Shown here piece by piece: positions 9,497 through 20,197 of a DNA stretch of 63,270 nucleotides (position 1 is its first letter; each line of letters opens with the position of its first letter). The notes beneath the pieces were generated by a model. That model searched no databases and was not told the origin of the DNA. It saw only the letters and a program-made list of their open reading frames with translations. The stretch is taken from the NCBI RefSeq assembly GCF_027487935.1, contig NZ_JAIYCP010000021.1, positions 1-63,270 on the forward strand. Direction: 5' to 3'. The position numbers and the translations under genes are program-made. The DNA comes from Brevundimonas sp. Lineage in GTDB: Bacteria > Pseudomonadota > Alphaproteobacteria > Caulobacterales > Caulobacteraceae.

Positions 9497-10714
9497 ATGG
9501 GGCCGTCTGTGGACTTCCGCCCGCGCTCGCGTCAGCGTCGCGATATGGTCGAATCGTCCGTCAGGAAGTCCGCGCCGGGGCGCTTTTACGAGTTCTTTGC
9601 CGGTGGCGGCATGGTGCGCGCCGGCCTGGGAGAGGGCTGGCAATGCCTGTTGGCCAATGATCTGGATCCGGCCAAGGCGGCGACCTATCGCGCCAACTGG
9701 GGAGACGCCGGACTGCGGGTGGGGGACATTGCCGCCCTGACCGCCGCAGACCTTCCCGGCGTGGCGGACCTGATGTGGGGGTCATTTCCCTGTCAGGATC
9801 TGTCCTTGGCCGGCGTCGGCGCGGGCCTCGGGGGCCGGCGGTCCGGCACGTTTCACGACTTCTGGGCTCTGGCGCGCGACCTGGCCGCCGGGAACCGGGC
9901 ACCGCGGGTTGTGGCCGTAGAGAATGTCTGCGGAGCCCTGACCTCTCATGGTGGACGGGATTTCGAGGTCATCTGCCAGACCTATGCCGACGCCGGCTAC
10001 CGGTCCGGGGCGCTGGTCATCAATGCCGACCGCTTCCTGCCGCAGTCCCGGCCACGCCTGTTCGTGATCGGTGTGCGTGAGGATATGGCCATCGACCCGG
10101 CTGTAATGAGGCCGGCGGCTGACGGCCTGTTCCATACACCGTCCCTGCGCCGGGCCGTGGACCGGCTGCCGGACGCGTTGCAGCATCGGATGGTCTGGTG
10201 GCGGTTGCCGGAGCCCGGGATTTCAAACGTCGGGCTGGAGTCCGTCATCGAAGCCGGGCCAACCGACGTCCGCTGGCATTCGAAGGCTGAGACCGGCCGG
10301 TTACTGACGCTGATGTCGCCGAAAAATCTGGCCAAGGTCGAGGCGGCGCAGCGGTCCGGCGAGCGGCGCGTCGGAGCGTTGTACAGGAGAACCCGCCGTG
10401 ATGCCGCCGGTTTGCCGGTCCAGCGGGCCGAGGTGCGGTTCGACCTCGCCGGCTGCCTGAGGACGCCGGGGGGCGGATCGAGCCGTCAGACCCTGCTGGT
10501 GGTCGAAGACGGGCAGGTCCGGTCCCGTCTGATGTCGGCGCGGGAAACGGCCCGGCTGATGGGCCTCCCCGACAGTTATCAGCTCCCCGGGTCATACAGC
10601 GCCGCCTGTCATCTTACGGGCGACGGTGTGGCCGTGCCGGTGGTGCGGTATCTGGCGCAATGGCTGATTGAGCCGCTCCTGGCCGCGCCGGCGGGACTGC
10701 GTAAAGCCGCCTAA
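9497..10714 (+). CDS. DNA (cytosine-5) methyltransferase, apparently solitary
   Basis: A 405-residue AdoMet-dependent enzyme that methylates cytosine C5 in DNA. Motif I FYEFFAGGGM (30-39) binds AdoMet. Motif IV has the catalytic Cys99 in FPCQDLSL. Motif VI is ENV (142-144) and motif VIII is QSRPR (183-187). A target-recognition region lies between about 200 and 330, followed by motifs IX-X (SARETARLMGLPDSY near the C-terminus). No restriction endonuclease gene is next to it, so it may be an orphan regulatory or protective methylase; this is inference. ATG 9497 has no clear ribosome-binding site; ATG 9545 is an alternative that keeps all motifs. Confidence 0.9.
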   Translation: MGPSVDFRPRSRQRRDMVESSVRKSAPGRFYEFFAGGGMVRAGLGEGWQCLLANDLDPAKAATYRANWGDAGLRVGDIAALTAADLPGVADLMWGSFPCQDLSLAGVGAGLGGRRSGTFHDFWALARDLAAGNRAPRVVAVENVCGALTSHGGRDFEVICQTYADAGYRSGALVINADRFLPQSRPRLFVIGVREDMAIDPAVMRPAADGLFHTPSLRRAVDRLPDALQHRMVWWRLPEPGISNVGLESVIEAGPTDVRWHSKAETGRLLTLMSPKNLAKVEAAQRSGERRVGALYRRTRRDAAGLPVQRAEVRFDLAGCLRTPGGGSSRQTLLVVEDGQVRSRLMSARETARLMGLPDSYQLPGSYSAACHLTGDGVAVPVVRYLAQWLIEPLLAAPAGLRKAA

Positions 10715-10776
10715 CCTCGCTCTTGCCAAAGCCGTCCAGCCGCGCATCATGTCATCGGGGATCAAGGGAGGTCATC

Positions 10777-11214
10777 GTGAAATATCTACTGGGCGGTCTG
10801 GCTTTGCTGGGCCTTTGCGCAACACAGGCGGCGGCCGAGACCTGGCATCCGTACTCACGCAGCACCGGCAGCGTCTTCATGGCGGACGTCGACAGCATTG
10901 TGGTCGAGGGCGAGATCACGCGCGTGCTGGTCGCAACCGTGGCGCGGACCGGCGATGCCGGCGACTACAGCCATACGATTGAGACTTTCGAGTTCCGGTG
11001 TGGATCGAACAGCCAGTGGCGCACGGCGGGTATGGTCGAATACGGCCCCGACGGCGCGGAGATGGGCCGCTACCCTGAGGAGGGCGCGGAATGGGTGCCG
11101 GTCCGCGCCAACACCTCGCCGGACTACCTGGAACAGGTCGTCTGTGACGGGTCGCGGGCCCAGCCGCCGATCTGGCCGACCATCAAGGACTTCGTCGACG
11201 CCGGCCGGAACTGA
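10777..11214 (+). CDS. small secreted protein, surface-adhesin E-like
   Basis: A 145-residue protein with a clear signal peptide (KYLLGGLALLGLCATQAAA) and a mature domain with a WHPYSRS...VFMADVDSI pattern. This is typical of small periplasmic proteins annotated as surface-adhesin protein E-like. Two cysteines (in FRCGS and VVCDG) could form a disulfide. The start is GTG 10777, set 5 bases after AAGGGAGG (10764-10771). The frame runs further upstream but without a signal peptide at its start. The function is unknown. It converges on gyrB with a 3-base gap and no room for a terminator. Confidence 0.75.
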   Translation: MKYLLGGLALLGLCATQAAAETWHPYSRSTGSVFMADVDSIVVEGEITRVLVATVARTGDAGDYSHTIETFEFRCGSNSQWRTAGMVEYGPDGAEMGRYPEEGAEWVPVRANTSPDYLEQVVCDGSRAQPPIWPTIKDFVDAGRN

Positions 11215-11217
11215 GCC

Positions 11218-14066
<2,849 letters not shown>

Positions 14067-14115
14067 TGAAGGGGTTCGAACACCGGCGGTCGTTCACCGG
14101 GCTCCGGATGCGACG

Positions 14116-15240
14116 TCAGGCGAAGCCGCCGCCCTCCACCCGCACGAACTGGGCCCGGCCGCGGAGGGGCGCGAACAGCTCCGCCTCGGTGCCGGTCATG
14201 AAGGCCTGCAGGCCCAGGGCCTCGATCTCGTCGAACAGGGCGGCGCGGCGGGCCGTGTCGAGGTGGGCGGGGGCTTCGTCGAGCAGCAGGACCGGCGGCG
14301 CACTCTGGTCGGCCAATCGGGTGATCTGGGCGAGGATCAGATTGAGCACCAGCGCCTTCTGCTCGCCCGAGGACCCCTCGGCGGCGGGACGGTTCTTCTC
14401 GCGGTGCAGGGCGGTCAGGTCGGAACGATGCGGGCCGAACAGGGAGCGGCCGGCGGCGGCGTCGCGGGCGCGGCTGCGGGCCAGACCCTCACGGATGGCG
14501 GCGGCGATGGCCTCGGGGCCGGCGCCCGCGGTTGCCATGGCTTCCGCCTCGCCGGTCAGGCCGAGGTCGGCCTGGGGGAAGGGACGGTCGTTGCGGGCGT
14601 CGATGGCGGCCTGGAGGGTCTCAAGGGCGGCGGCGCGGGCGATGGCGGCCTCGGCCCCGGCCTCGCCGAGGCGCAGCTCCAGGGCGTCCAGCCAGAGCGG
14701 GTCGGCGGCGCGGCCTTCCACCCCTTCGGTCAGCAGGCGCAGCCGCTCGCGCAGGGCCTTTTCATAGGCCAAGACGGACGCCGCGTGGGCCGGGTCGGCG
14801 GCAAAGACCAGCCGGTCGAGGAATTTCAGCCGCGCAGCGCGGGCGTCGGAGAACAGCCGGTCCTGTTCGGGCGTGGCCCAGACGGGGCGCAGATGGTCGA
14901 GCAGCCGGCCGGGCTGGGCCGTCTCACCGTCGATGCGGACGATGCGGCGGGCGGCCCCGGGCGACTGGACGCCGGTGCCGAGTTTCGTTTCCTCATCCCC
15001 GTCAGTGAGGACGGCGGCGACGGCCCAGGCCCGGCCGGTCGCCTCGCCCGACTCGCGGCGGCCCATCTCGGGAGCGGTGGCCCCGCGCAGCCCCTTGCCG
15101 GGGGTGAACAGGCTGAGGGCTTCCAGCAGATTGGTCTTGCCCGCGCCGTTGGGCCCATGAAGCACGACCGCCCCCGCCGCGATCGGCAGGGTGGCCGCTG
15201 CATAGGAGCGGAAGTCGGTGAGGGTCAGGGACGTGATCAA
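14116..15240 (-). CDS. recF: DNA replication and repair protein RecF
   Basis: A 374-residue SMC-like ATPase that works with RecO and RecR to load RecA at gaps. Walker A is GPNGAGKT (29-36), the ABC signature is SSGEQKAL and Walker B is [13 protein letters not shown]. The start is TTG at 15240, giving [13 protein letters not shown], the usual RecF N-terminus. AGGA lies 9 bases upstream of it. The length is normal. It follows the YdeI-family gene by 27 bases. A second, broken recF 5' end lies upstream at 15881-15985, so this copy was probably displaced or re-supplied by a recombination event. Confidence 0.96.
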   Translation of the reverse strand: MITSLTLTDFRSYAAATLPIAAGAVVLHGPNGAGKTNLLEALSLFTPGKGLRGATAPEMGRRESGEATGRAWAVAAVLTDGDEETKLGTGVQSPGAARRIVRIDGETAQPGRLLDHLRPVWATPEQDRLFSDARAARLKFLDRLVFAADPAHAASVLAYEKALRERLRLLTEGVEGRAADPLWLDALELRLGEAGAEAAIARAAALETLQAAIDARNDRPFPQADLGLTGEAEAMATAGAGPEAIAAAIREGLARSRARDAAAGRSLFGPHRSDLTALHREKNRPAAEGSSGEQKALVLNLILAQITRLADQSAPPVLLLDEAPAHLDTARRAALFDEIEALGLQAFMTGTEAELFAPLRGRAQFVRVEGGGFA

Positions 15241-15267
15241 GGCATCGGTCCTAGCGCGCGCCGGGCC

Positions 15268-15846
15268 TTACCGCCACTGATTGGCCCGCTCGCCCCGCGC
15301 GGCCCTGTCGGCGGTCTCCATGATCCGCTTCGCCCGCGTCTCCAGCCGTTTGGCGTTACCGATCCATTCGAGGATTCCGCGCCGGGTCGAGGGCGGGAAA
15401 CCTTCGAACGCCGCCGCCGCGCCGGGCCGGTTGTCGAACGCGGCCTCAAGATCGGCGGGAACCTCCAGCCGGTCGACCGCGTCGAGCGCGGCCCAGGAGC
15501 CGTCGGCTTTCGCCTGTTCGATCTTCGCGAGGCCAGCGGGATGCATCAGACCGGCGGCGGTCATCTTTTCAATCCGGGCCTTGTTGACGCCGGACCAGTT
15601 CGAGCCGGGCTTGCGCGGCGACATCAACAGCATGGTGCGCTCGTCGTCGAGCTTGCGCGGCAGGCTGTCGATCCAGCCGAATGCCAGCGCCTCTTCAACA
15701 AGGTCGTCCCAGGGTACGCGGGGTTGGGAGGTGTTGGCCTTGTACGTGACCAGCCAGATTGATTCGGTCCGGGTGTGGTGGGCGGCCAGCCAGTCGCGCC
15801 ATTGGCTGCGAGTGGTCACCTCGACCTGTTCGAAAGGCTGTTTCAT
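15268..15846 (-). CDS. YdeI/OmpD-associated family protein
   Basis: A 192-residue protein of the YdeI family, sometimes called bacteriocin-protection protein. Recognisable stretches are WRDWLAAHHTRTESIWLV, DLVEEALAFGWIDSL, LMSPRKPGSNWS and the basic C-terminus. The biochemical role is not established. It sits inside the dnaN-recF unit, between a recF 5' remnant and the complete recF, so it is likely an insertion into an ancestral operon. No Shine-Dalgarno is visible before ATG 15846; the upstream bases are GACCACCCC. Confidence 0.85.
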   Translation of the reverse strand: MKQPFEQVEVTTRSQWRDWLAAHHTRTESIWLVTYKANTSQPRVPWDDLVEEALAFGWIDSLPRKLDDERTMLLMSPRKPGSNWSGVNKARIEKMTAAGLMHPAGLAKIEQAKADGSWAALDAVDRLEVPADLEAAFDNRPGAAAAFEGFPPSTRRGILEWIGNAKRLETRAKRIMETADRAARGERANQWR

Positions 15847-15880
15847 GGGGTGGTCAGGCCAATGGTATGCGGAATATTCG

Positions 15881-15985
15881 TCTTGCCCGCGCCGTGGGGA
15901 CCATGGAGCACCGCCGCCCCCGCCGCGAGGGCCAAGGAGGCGTCCCCTGGAGGCGGAAGTCGGTGAGGGCGAGGGCGGTGATCAA
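15881..15985 (-). pseudogene. recF: recF 5'-end remnant (about 105 bases)
   Basis: Read on the minus strand from TTG at 15985, the sequence matches the start of the intact recF: TTGATCAC, then CCTCACCGACTTCCGC, then after a diverged middle CGCGGCGGGGGCGG and ACGGCGCGGGCAAGAC. The second half encodes GAAVLHGPHGAGKT, the RecF Walker A, but one base is missing in between, so the frame is broken. The homologous part of intact recF is 15135-15240 (106 bases). The remnant begins 10 bases after the stop of the preceding gene, where an operonic recF start would be expected. Confidence 0.88.
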
Positions 15986-15995
15986 GGGTGCCCGA

Positions 15996-16508
15996 CTATT
16001 GGTCCGGCGCGTAACGCTGCAGCCACTCATTCAAAACTTTGACAATCCAAGCCGGTTTTTCTTCCGGAAAGACGGCGATCGTCCCATCAAAACCCGGCAC
16101 CATGAACTTCGTCACGCTGCGGTCACGAGAGCCCGATTTCGCGCTCGGCTTGAGCACAAATCCGGCCATGGTCGCGCCGCCGGGCATTTCGACCAATCCG
16201 AAGGCTTGAACATCTCGCCAAGGGATCAGTACCGATTTCCGCAGGCCACGGACGCTGAACCCCTCCGGTGTCAGGACAAGTTCAGAGGGGAACAGGAGTT
16301 TAAGGAACGACAGGATTCCACTTAAACCGAACGCCGCGATGCAAACGATCGAGACGATTTCGATCACCTCCCGCGAGAACCGCCGGGACTCATAGCCGCT
16401 GTTGAAGAGCAGGATGGCGACCACGACGAAAGCGAGGGATCCGAGCGTTCGCAATCCCGACTTCCACGCCGCACCTCGAAAAACCAGACGGGATTCAGGG
16501 TCCGTCAA
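15996..16508 (-). CDS. two-helix membrane protein with PH-like domain (STM3941-like)
   Basis: A 170-residue protein with two transmembrane helices (about 19-36 and 50-70) followed by a beta-rich domain: PSELVLTPEGFSVRGL and SVLIPWRDVQAFGLV, the pattern of bacterial PH-like or STM3941-type proteins. The function is unknown. The start is TTG at 16508, one base after the dnaN stop, which suggests translational coupling to dnaN. It precedes the recF remnant, so the original operon was probably dnaN, this gene, recF. Confidence 0.7.
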   Translation of the reverse strand: MTDPESRLVFRGAAWKSGLRTLGSLAFVVVAILLFNSGYESRRFSREVIEIVSIVCIAAFGLSGILSFLKLLFPSELVLTPEGFSVRGLRKSVLIPWRDVQAFGLVEMPGGATMAGFVLKPSAKSGSRDRSVTKFMVPGFDGTIAVFPEEKPAWIVKVLNEWLQRYAPDQ

Positions 16509-16509
16509 C

Positions 16510-17628
16510 TCACACCCGCAGCGGCATCAGCACATACTGCACGCCCGGATCGCCCGGATCGAGGACGAGGGTCGGGCTGGCCGGGTCGGCGAATTTGAAG
16601 TGGGCGGTTTCGCCGGTGATCTGGCCGGCGACGTCGAGCAGGTAACGGGCGTTGAAGCCGATCTCGAAGGGCTCTTCGGAATAGCCGATCTCGACCTCCT
16701 CGACCCCCTGCCCGGCCTCCATATTGCGCACCGTCAGGGTGACGCGATCGAGGTCGAAGGCCAGTTTCACCGAACGGCTCTTCTCGGCCGAGATGGTAGC
16801 GACGCGGTCGACCGCCTGGGCGAACAGGGTGTTGTCGATGTCGGCCTGTTTGTCGTTCCCCTTGGGGATGACGCGCATATAGTCGGGGAAGGCGCCGTCG
16901 ATGACCTTGGAGGTCAGGCTGGCATTGCCGAATTCGAAGCGGATCTTCTGCGGGCTGACCATGACCTCGACCGGGCCGGAGCCGTCGTCGAGCAGGCGGC
17001 GGACCTGGTCGATGGTCTTGCGCGGGACGATGACGCCGGGACCGCCGGCGGCCCCTTCGGGGGCGGGCGTCTCGGCGAGGGCCAGGCGGTGCCCGTCGGT
17101 GGCCACGGCGCGCAGCAGGGGAATGCCGGCCTCGGCCACGGTGTGGAGATACAGGCCGTTCAGATAGTAGCGCGTCTCTTCGGTCGAGACGGCGAACCGG
17201 GTCTTGTCGATCAGCCGGGCCAGGTCTTCCTTGGGCAGGGCGAACCGCGTGCCCGAGGTGTCGGTCGACATCACCGGGAAGTCGCCCGCCGGCAGGACCG
17301 GCAGGTTGAATTTGGAACGGCCCGCCTGGACCACCAGACGGGGGTCGTCGCCGTTATAGCTGAGCGAGACCTCGGCGCCGTCGGGCAGTTTCCGCACGAT
17401 CTCATACAGGGTGTGGGCCGGGGCGGTGATCTGGCCCTCGACATTCACCTGGGCCTCGGCCTCGTCGACCATCTCCATGTCGAGATCGGTGGCGGCGAAC
17501 GACAGCTTGTCGTGCCCGGCGCTGAGCAGGACGTTGGACAGGATCGGGATGGTGTTGCGGCGCTCGACGACACTCTGCACATGGCCCAGGGCCTTCAGGA
17601 GCGCGGATCGTTCGATGGTCAGTTGCAT
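16510..17628 (-). CDS. dnaN: DNA polymerase III sliding clamp (beta subunit)
   Basis: A 372-residue ring-forming processivity factor of DNA polymerase III, with three clamp folds. Characteristic stretches are ALGHVQSVVERRNTIPILSN at the N-terminus, GDFPVMSTDTSG, FAVSTEETRYYLNGLY and the C-terminal DPGDPGVQYVLMPLRV. Length is normal. It lies downstream of dnaA on the same strand, separated by 202 bases that contain a heptamer-repeat palindrome. A weak promoter-like pair TTGCTC and TAGTGT with a 16-base gap lies at about 17690-17711 on the minus strand, so dnaN may have its own promoter. Confidence 0.97.
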   Translation of the reverse strand: MQLTIERSALLKALGHVQSVVERRNTIPILSNVLLSAGHDKLSFAATDLDMEMVDEAEAQVNVEGQITAPAHTLYEIVRKLPDGAEVSLSYNGDDPRLVVQAGRSKFNLPVLPAGDFPVMSTDTSGTRFALPKEDLARLIDKTRFAVSTEETRYYLNGLYLHTVAEAGIPLLRAVATDGHRLALAETPAPEGAAGGPGVIVPRKTIDQVRRLLDDGSGPVEVMVSPQKIRFEFGNASLTSKVIDGAFPDYMRVIPKGNDKQADIDNTLFAQAVDRVATISAEKSRSVKLAFDLDRVTLTVRNMEAGQGVEEVEIGYSEEPFEIGFNARYLLDVAGQITGETAHFKFADPASPTLVLDPGDPGVQYVLMPLRV

Positions 17629-17723
17629 GTGGTCTCGGCCCGGATACAGCGACTCACCGGCGGCGTCGCGAATAGAGGGCCTTTGACACTAGCGGATTGG
17701 TGGCGGGGAGCAAGGAAGGGGCG

Positions 17724-17828
17724 AGGGATTAGAGATTGGGGATTGGGGATTGGGGACCCCGACCCATCGATGTGTGGACAAGCCCCGCCGGCCGCGGCCC
17801 GGCCTAACACCTAATCCCTAATCCCTGG
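17724..17828. repeat. heptamer-repeat palindrome 1 (dnaA-dnaN gap)
   Basis: The left arm (17724-17756) repeats GGGGATT and GGGATTA. The right arm (17803-17828) carries CCCTAAT units, so the arms pair as an imperfect hairpin. The left arm has one GGG and three GGGG runs, the last three spaced by ATT, a potential G-quadruplex. The loop holds TGTGGACAA (17773-17781), whose complement TTGTCCACA is one mismatch from a consensus DnaA box. The right arm ends 2 bases before the dnaA stop codon. Confidence 0.85.
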
Positions 17829-17830
17829 CT

Positions 17831-19285
17831 TCAGCCCCGCAGCTTGCGCGTCAACGCCTCGACATCCCGCGCGATCTGGTCGTCCTGGGCCATCAGCTCC
17901 TCGATCTTGCGCACCCCGTGCAGGACGGTGGTGTGATCGCGGCCTCCGAAGCGGCGGCCGATATCGGGATAGGAGCGGGTCGTGTGCTGTTTGCACAGCC
18001 ACATGGCGATCTGGCGCGGGCGGGCCACGGCGCGGGTGCGCCGCTCGGAGAGCAGGTCGGCCTGTTTGAGGCTGAAATGGTCGGCGACGGTCTTCTGGAT
18101 CTCGTCGACGGTGATGCGGCGCTCGGGGCCGCCGCGCAGGGCCGAGCCCAGCAGGGCCTGGACCTCGTCGACGCTGAGCGAGGACAGCCGGGCACCGGCC
18201 ACGGCGGCCAGGGTGTTCACGGCGCCTTCCAGCTCGCGCATCGAGCCGGGCGTGCGATCGACCAGATGTTCGAGCACCTCGGCCCGGGCCTCACCCGAGA
18301 CGACGCCGAGCCGGGCCAGGGCCTCGATCCGGTTGCGGGCCACGGCCAGTTTCAGGGCGCGGTCCGCCTGCTCGACCGGGCAGGTCAGACCCGAGGCGAG
18401 ATGGCTGCGCAGGCGCGGCTCGACCTCGGTCAGGGCCATGGGCGGACGGTCGGCCGAGAGGACGATGCGTTTGCCGTCCTCGATCAGGGCGGTGAGGGTC
18501 GAGAGCAGTTCTTCCTGGGTGCCGGCCTTGCCGCCGACGAACTGGACATCGTCGATCAGCAGCATGTCGGCGTTGCGCAGACTGTCCTTGAAGGCCGCCA
18601 TGGTGCGGTCCTGGGTGGCGCGCACAAAGGTCGACAGGAAGCGTTCGGCGGTCAGATAGACGACCCGGGCGTCCGGGCGCAGGCGCTGTGCCTCCCAGGC
18701 GATGGCATTGAGCAGGTGGGTCTTGCCGTAGCCATAGGGGCCGCAGAAGAAGATCGGGTTGAAATGGCCGTCGGCCCAGGCCGCGGCCTGGCGGGCGATG
18801 GCCAGGGCGAAGGCATTGCCCTGCCCTTCCACAAAACTGTCGAAGGTCAGCCGCTCCTGCAGGCCGGCCGCGCGCACGGCGCGGGCCCCGTCGGCGACCG
18901 GCGGCACGGTGGCCATGGGCATGGCCAGGGGCTGGAACGGAATGACGGCGGCCCCCTCGGCACGACCGGCGGCAACCTGGGAGGCCGACGGGGTCGAGCC
19001 CATTTCGGCGCGGCAGCGGACCTCGAGGCGGCGCGACAGGCCGTCGAGGCCGAGCCACAGCTCGTTCATGCGGCGCAGGGCGTTCTTGCGCACCCAGTCA
19101 CGGGCATAGGCGGTCGGGGTGACGAGGATCAGCTGTCCGGCGCCGTCGGCGCGCACAGCCGAGGGGGCGATGTAGGAGCTGAAAGGTCCCTCGCCGATCT
19201 CGTTGCGCAGGCGGCCGGCCGCCTCGGTCCAGATACGATCCGGATCCGTCATCCCCGCCATGTGCGCGCTCCCCGTATTCAGCAT
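17831..19285 (-). CDS. dnaA: chromosomal replication initiator DnaA
   Basis: A 484-residue AAA+ initiator. The N-terminal DnaB-interaction domain has IWTEAAGRLRNEIGEGPFSSYI. The AAA+ domain has Walker A GPYGYGKT (182-189) and Walker B LLIDD (242-246). The C-terminal DNA-binding domain (about 409-484) includes ADLLSERRTRAVARPRQ and the DnaA signature GGRDHTTVLHG. The frame is open 52 codons further upstream, but ATG 19285 is chosen because GGAAGG precedes it at good spacing and the length matches Caulobacter DnaA (about 490). ATG 19261 and 19252 are alternatives. Promoter elements and three CcrM sites are upstream (19475-19543), implying cell-cycle control. Confidence 0.96.
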   Translation of the reverse strand: MLNTGSAHMAGMTDPDRIWTEAAGRLRNEIGEGPFSSYIAPSAVRADGAGQLILVTPTAYARDWVRKNALRRMNELWLGLDGLSRRLEVRCRAEMGSTPSASQVAAGRAEGAAVIPFQPLAMPMATVPPVADGARAVRAAGLQERLTFDSFVEGQGNAFALAIARQAAAWADGHFNPIFFCGPYGYGKTHLLNAIAWEAQRLRPDARVVYLTAERFLSTFVRATQDRTMAAFKDSLRNADMLLIDDVQFVGGKAGTQEELLSTLTALIEDGKRIVLSADRPPMALTEVEPRLRSHLASGLTCPVEQADRALKLAVARNRIEALARLGVVSGEARAEVLEHLVDRTPGSMRELEGAVNTLAAVAGARLSSLSVDEVQALLGSALRGGPERRITVDEIQKTVADHFSLKQADLLSERRTRAVARPRQIAMWLCKQHTTRSYPDIGRRFGGRDHTTVLHGVRKIEELMAQDDQIARDVEALTRKLRG

Positions 19286-19474
19286 AGCCACCCTTCCAAG
19301 CCCTGTTGCGGACGCGCTTCGGGAGAGGCCTGGACCGGGACGACTTCTCCTGTCCCGCGAGGCTGGTGCCGCGCAGGTGGGGTCGTACTCTGGAACAGGC
19401 GTCTCACGCCGACACGAAAACAGGTTCCGCGCCGCATTCATTCCGTATGGGAATGGAAGTGCGTCAGCGGCTCG

Positions 19475-19543
19475 AACTTACCCTCGGCGAGGGGTGCGTC
19501 AACGCTGATTCGCGAATCGAATTGCAGTTAAAATTGTTGACTC
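19475..19543 (-). promoter_or_regulatory. dnaA promoter candidate with three GANTC (CcrM) sites
   Basis: On the minus strand TTGACG (19497-19502) lies 16 bases before TAAGTT (19475-19480). Directly upstream are GATTC (19507-19511), GAATC (19514-19518) and GACTC (19539-19543). The first two form the perfect 12-base palindrome GATTCGCGAATC. GANTC is the CcrM methylation site; dnaA transcription in Caulobacter is known to respond to such methylation. A start near 19468 would leave a leader of about 180 bases before ATG 19285. The rest of the 437-base gap 19286-19722 shows no clear DnaA-box cluster. Confidence 0.6.
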
Positions 19544-19633
19544 CGCTAAAGCCGGATTTCGTAAACGAAAATCCTGATTTCGCCCGGCAAGCGAACGCCT
19601 TTTCGCCGGATCGGGGTTACCGGCGCACGTGCA

Positions 19634-19665
19634 AACGGCGAGGGAGCCTTCGCGCCCTCGCCGTT
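19634..19665 (-). terminator. rho-independent terminator of rpsT
   Basis: AACGGCGAGGG (19634-19644) and CCCTCGCCGTT (19655-19665) form an 11-base-pair stem with a 10-base loop. On the minus strand it is followed by a short T run (GTTTGC). It lies 58 bases downstream of the rpsT stop codon and upstream of the dnaA promoter, so rpsT and dnaA are probably separate units. Confidence 0.65.
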
Positions 19666-19722
19666 GAAATCACTGTATTTTGCCGTGACAGCCGGATGAA
19701 AGGCCGTCCGCGGTCCGAAAAA

Positions 19723-19992
19723 TCAGGCGGCGGCCATCTTCTTCAGCTGGGCGGCCAGACGGCCGACCTTGCGCGAGCCCGTGTTCTTGTGAACCACGCC
19801 CTTGGAGACGGCGCGCATCAACTCGGACTGGGCCTCGATGAAGGCGGTCTTCGCGGCGGCCGCGTCGCCGCCCGTGACGGCTTCCTGGAACTTGCGCAGG
19901 AAGGTGCGGACGCGCGTGCGGCGCGCCTTGTTCACTTCGGTGCGGGCCGCGATCTTGCGGATCGCTTTCTTGGCGCCGGGGTTGTTGGCCAT
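19723..19992 (-). CDS. rpsT: 30S ribosomal protein S20
   Basis: An 89-residue basic protein that binds 16S rRNA early in 30S assembly. The N-terminus [20 protein letters not shown] and the helical body [15 protein letters not shown] are typical, as is the motif [18 protein letters not shown]. It lies upstream of dnaA on the same strand, with its own promoter (20062-20090) and a terminator after it. AAGG lies 9 bases before the ATG. Confidence 0.97.
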   Translation of the reverse strand: MANNPGAKKAIRKIAARTEVNKARRTRVRTFLRKFQEAVTGGDAAAAKTAFIEAQSELMRAVSKGVVHKNTGSRKVGRLAAQLKKMAAA

Positions 19993-20061
19993 CAGTCAAA
20001 CCTTACGAACGGAAACGCCGCGGAGCACGGTCCACGGCGGGGAAATCTCGAAGAGCGCGCG

Positions 20062-20090
20062 GCTATAGCGGAAAGGGGTGGGGGGGTCAA
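20062..20090 (-). promoter_or_regulatory. strong housekeeping promoter of rpsT
   Basis: On the minus strand TTGACC (20085-20090) and TATAGC (20062-20067) are separated by 17 bases, with the extended form GCTATAGC. A GANTC site (GAGTC, 20095-20099) touches the upstream side. The promoter lies between the heptamer palindrome 2 and the rpsT start. Confidence 0.75.
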
Positions 20091-20097
20091 CGAAGAG

Positions 20098-20190
20098 TCT
20101 GGGAGCCAGGGTTTAGAGATTGGGGGCTCGGGTTTGGAGCGGCTCTCTGAACCTCAACGTCCTCATCCCTAATCCCTAATCCCTCGAGCC
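20098..20190. repeat. heptamer-repeat palindrome 2 (echA-rpsT gap)
   Basis: The left arm (about 20098-20139) contains TTTAGAGATTGGGGG and GGGTTTGGAG. The right arm (20160-20190) is TCATCCCTAATCCCTAATCC and following bases. The string TTAGAGATTGGGG is shared with palindrome 1. The right arm ends a few bases before the echA stop codon. Confidence 0.75.
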
Positions 20191-20197
20191 TCCGCCC

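Noticed and set aside
15268..15985. Insertion sequence carrying ydeI
   Set aside because: No transposase, terminal inverted repeats or target duplications are seen; recombination fits better.
19286..19441. 52-codon upstream extension of dnaA
   Set aside because: ATG 19285 has a good ribosome site and matches the family length.
19286..19722. Replication origin with a DnaA-box cluster upstream of dnaA
   Set aside because: Only GANTC sites and no run of DnaA boxes or a clear AT-rich unwinding region was found by eye; the origin may lie elsewhere.
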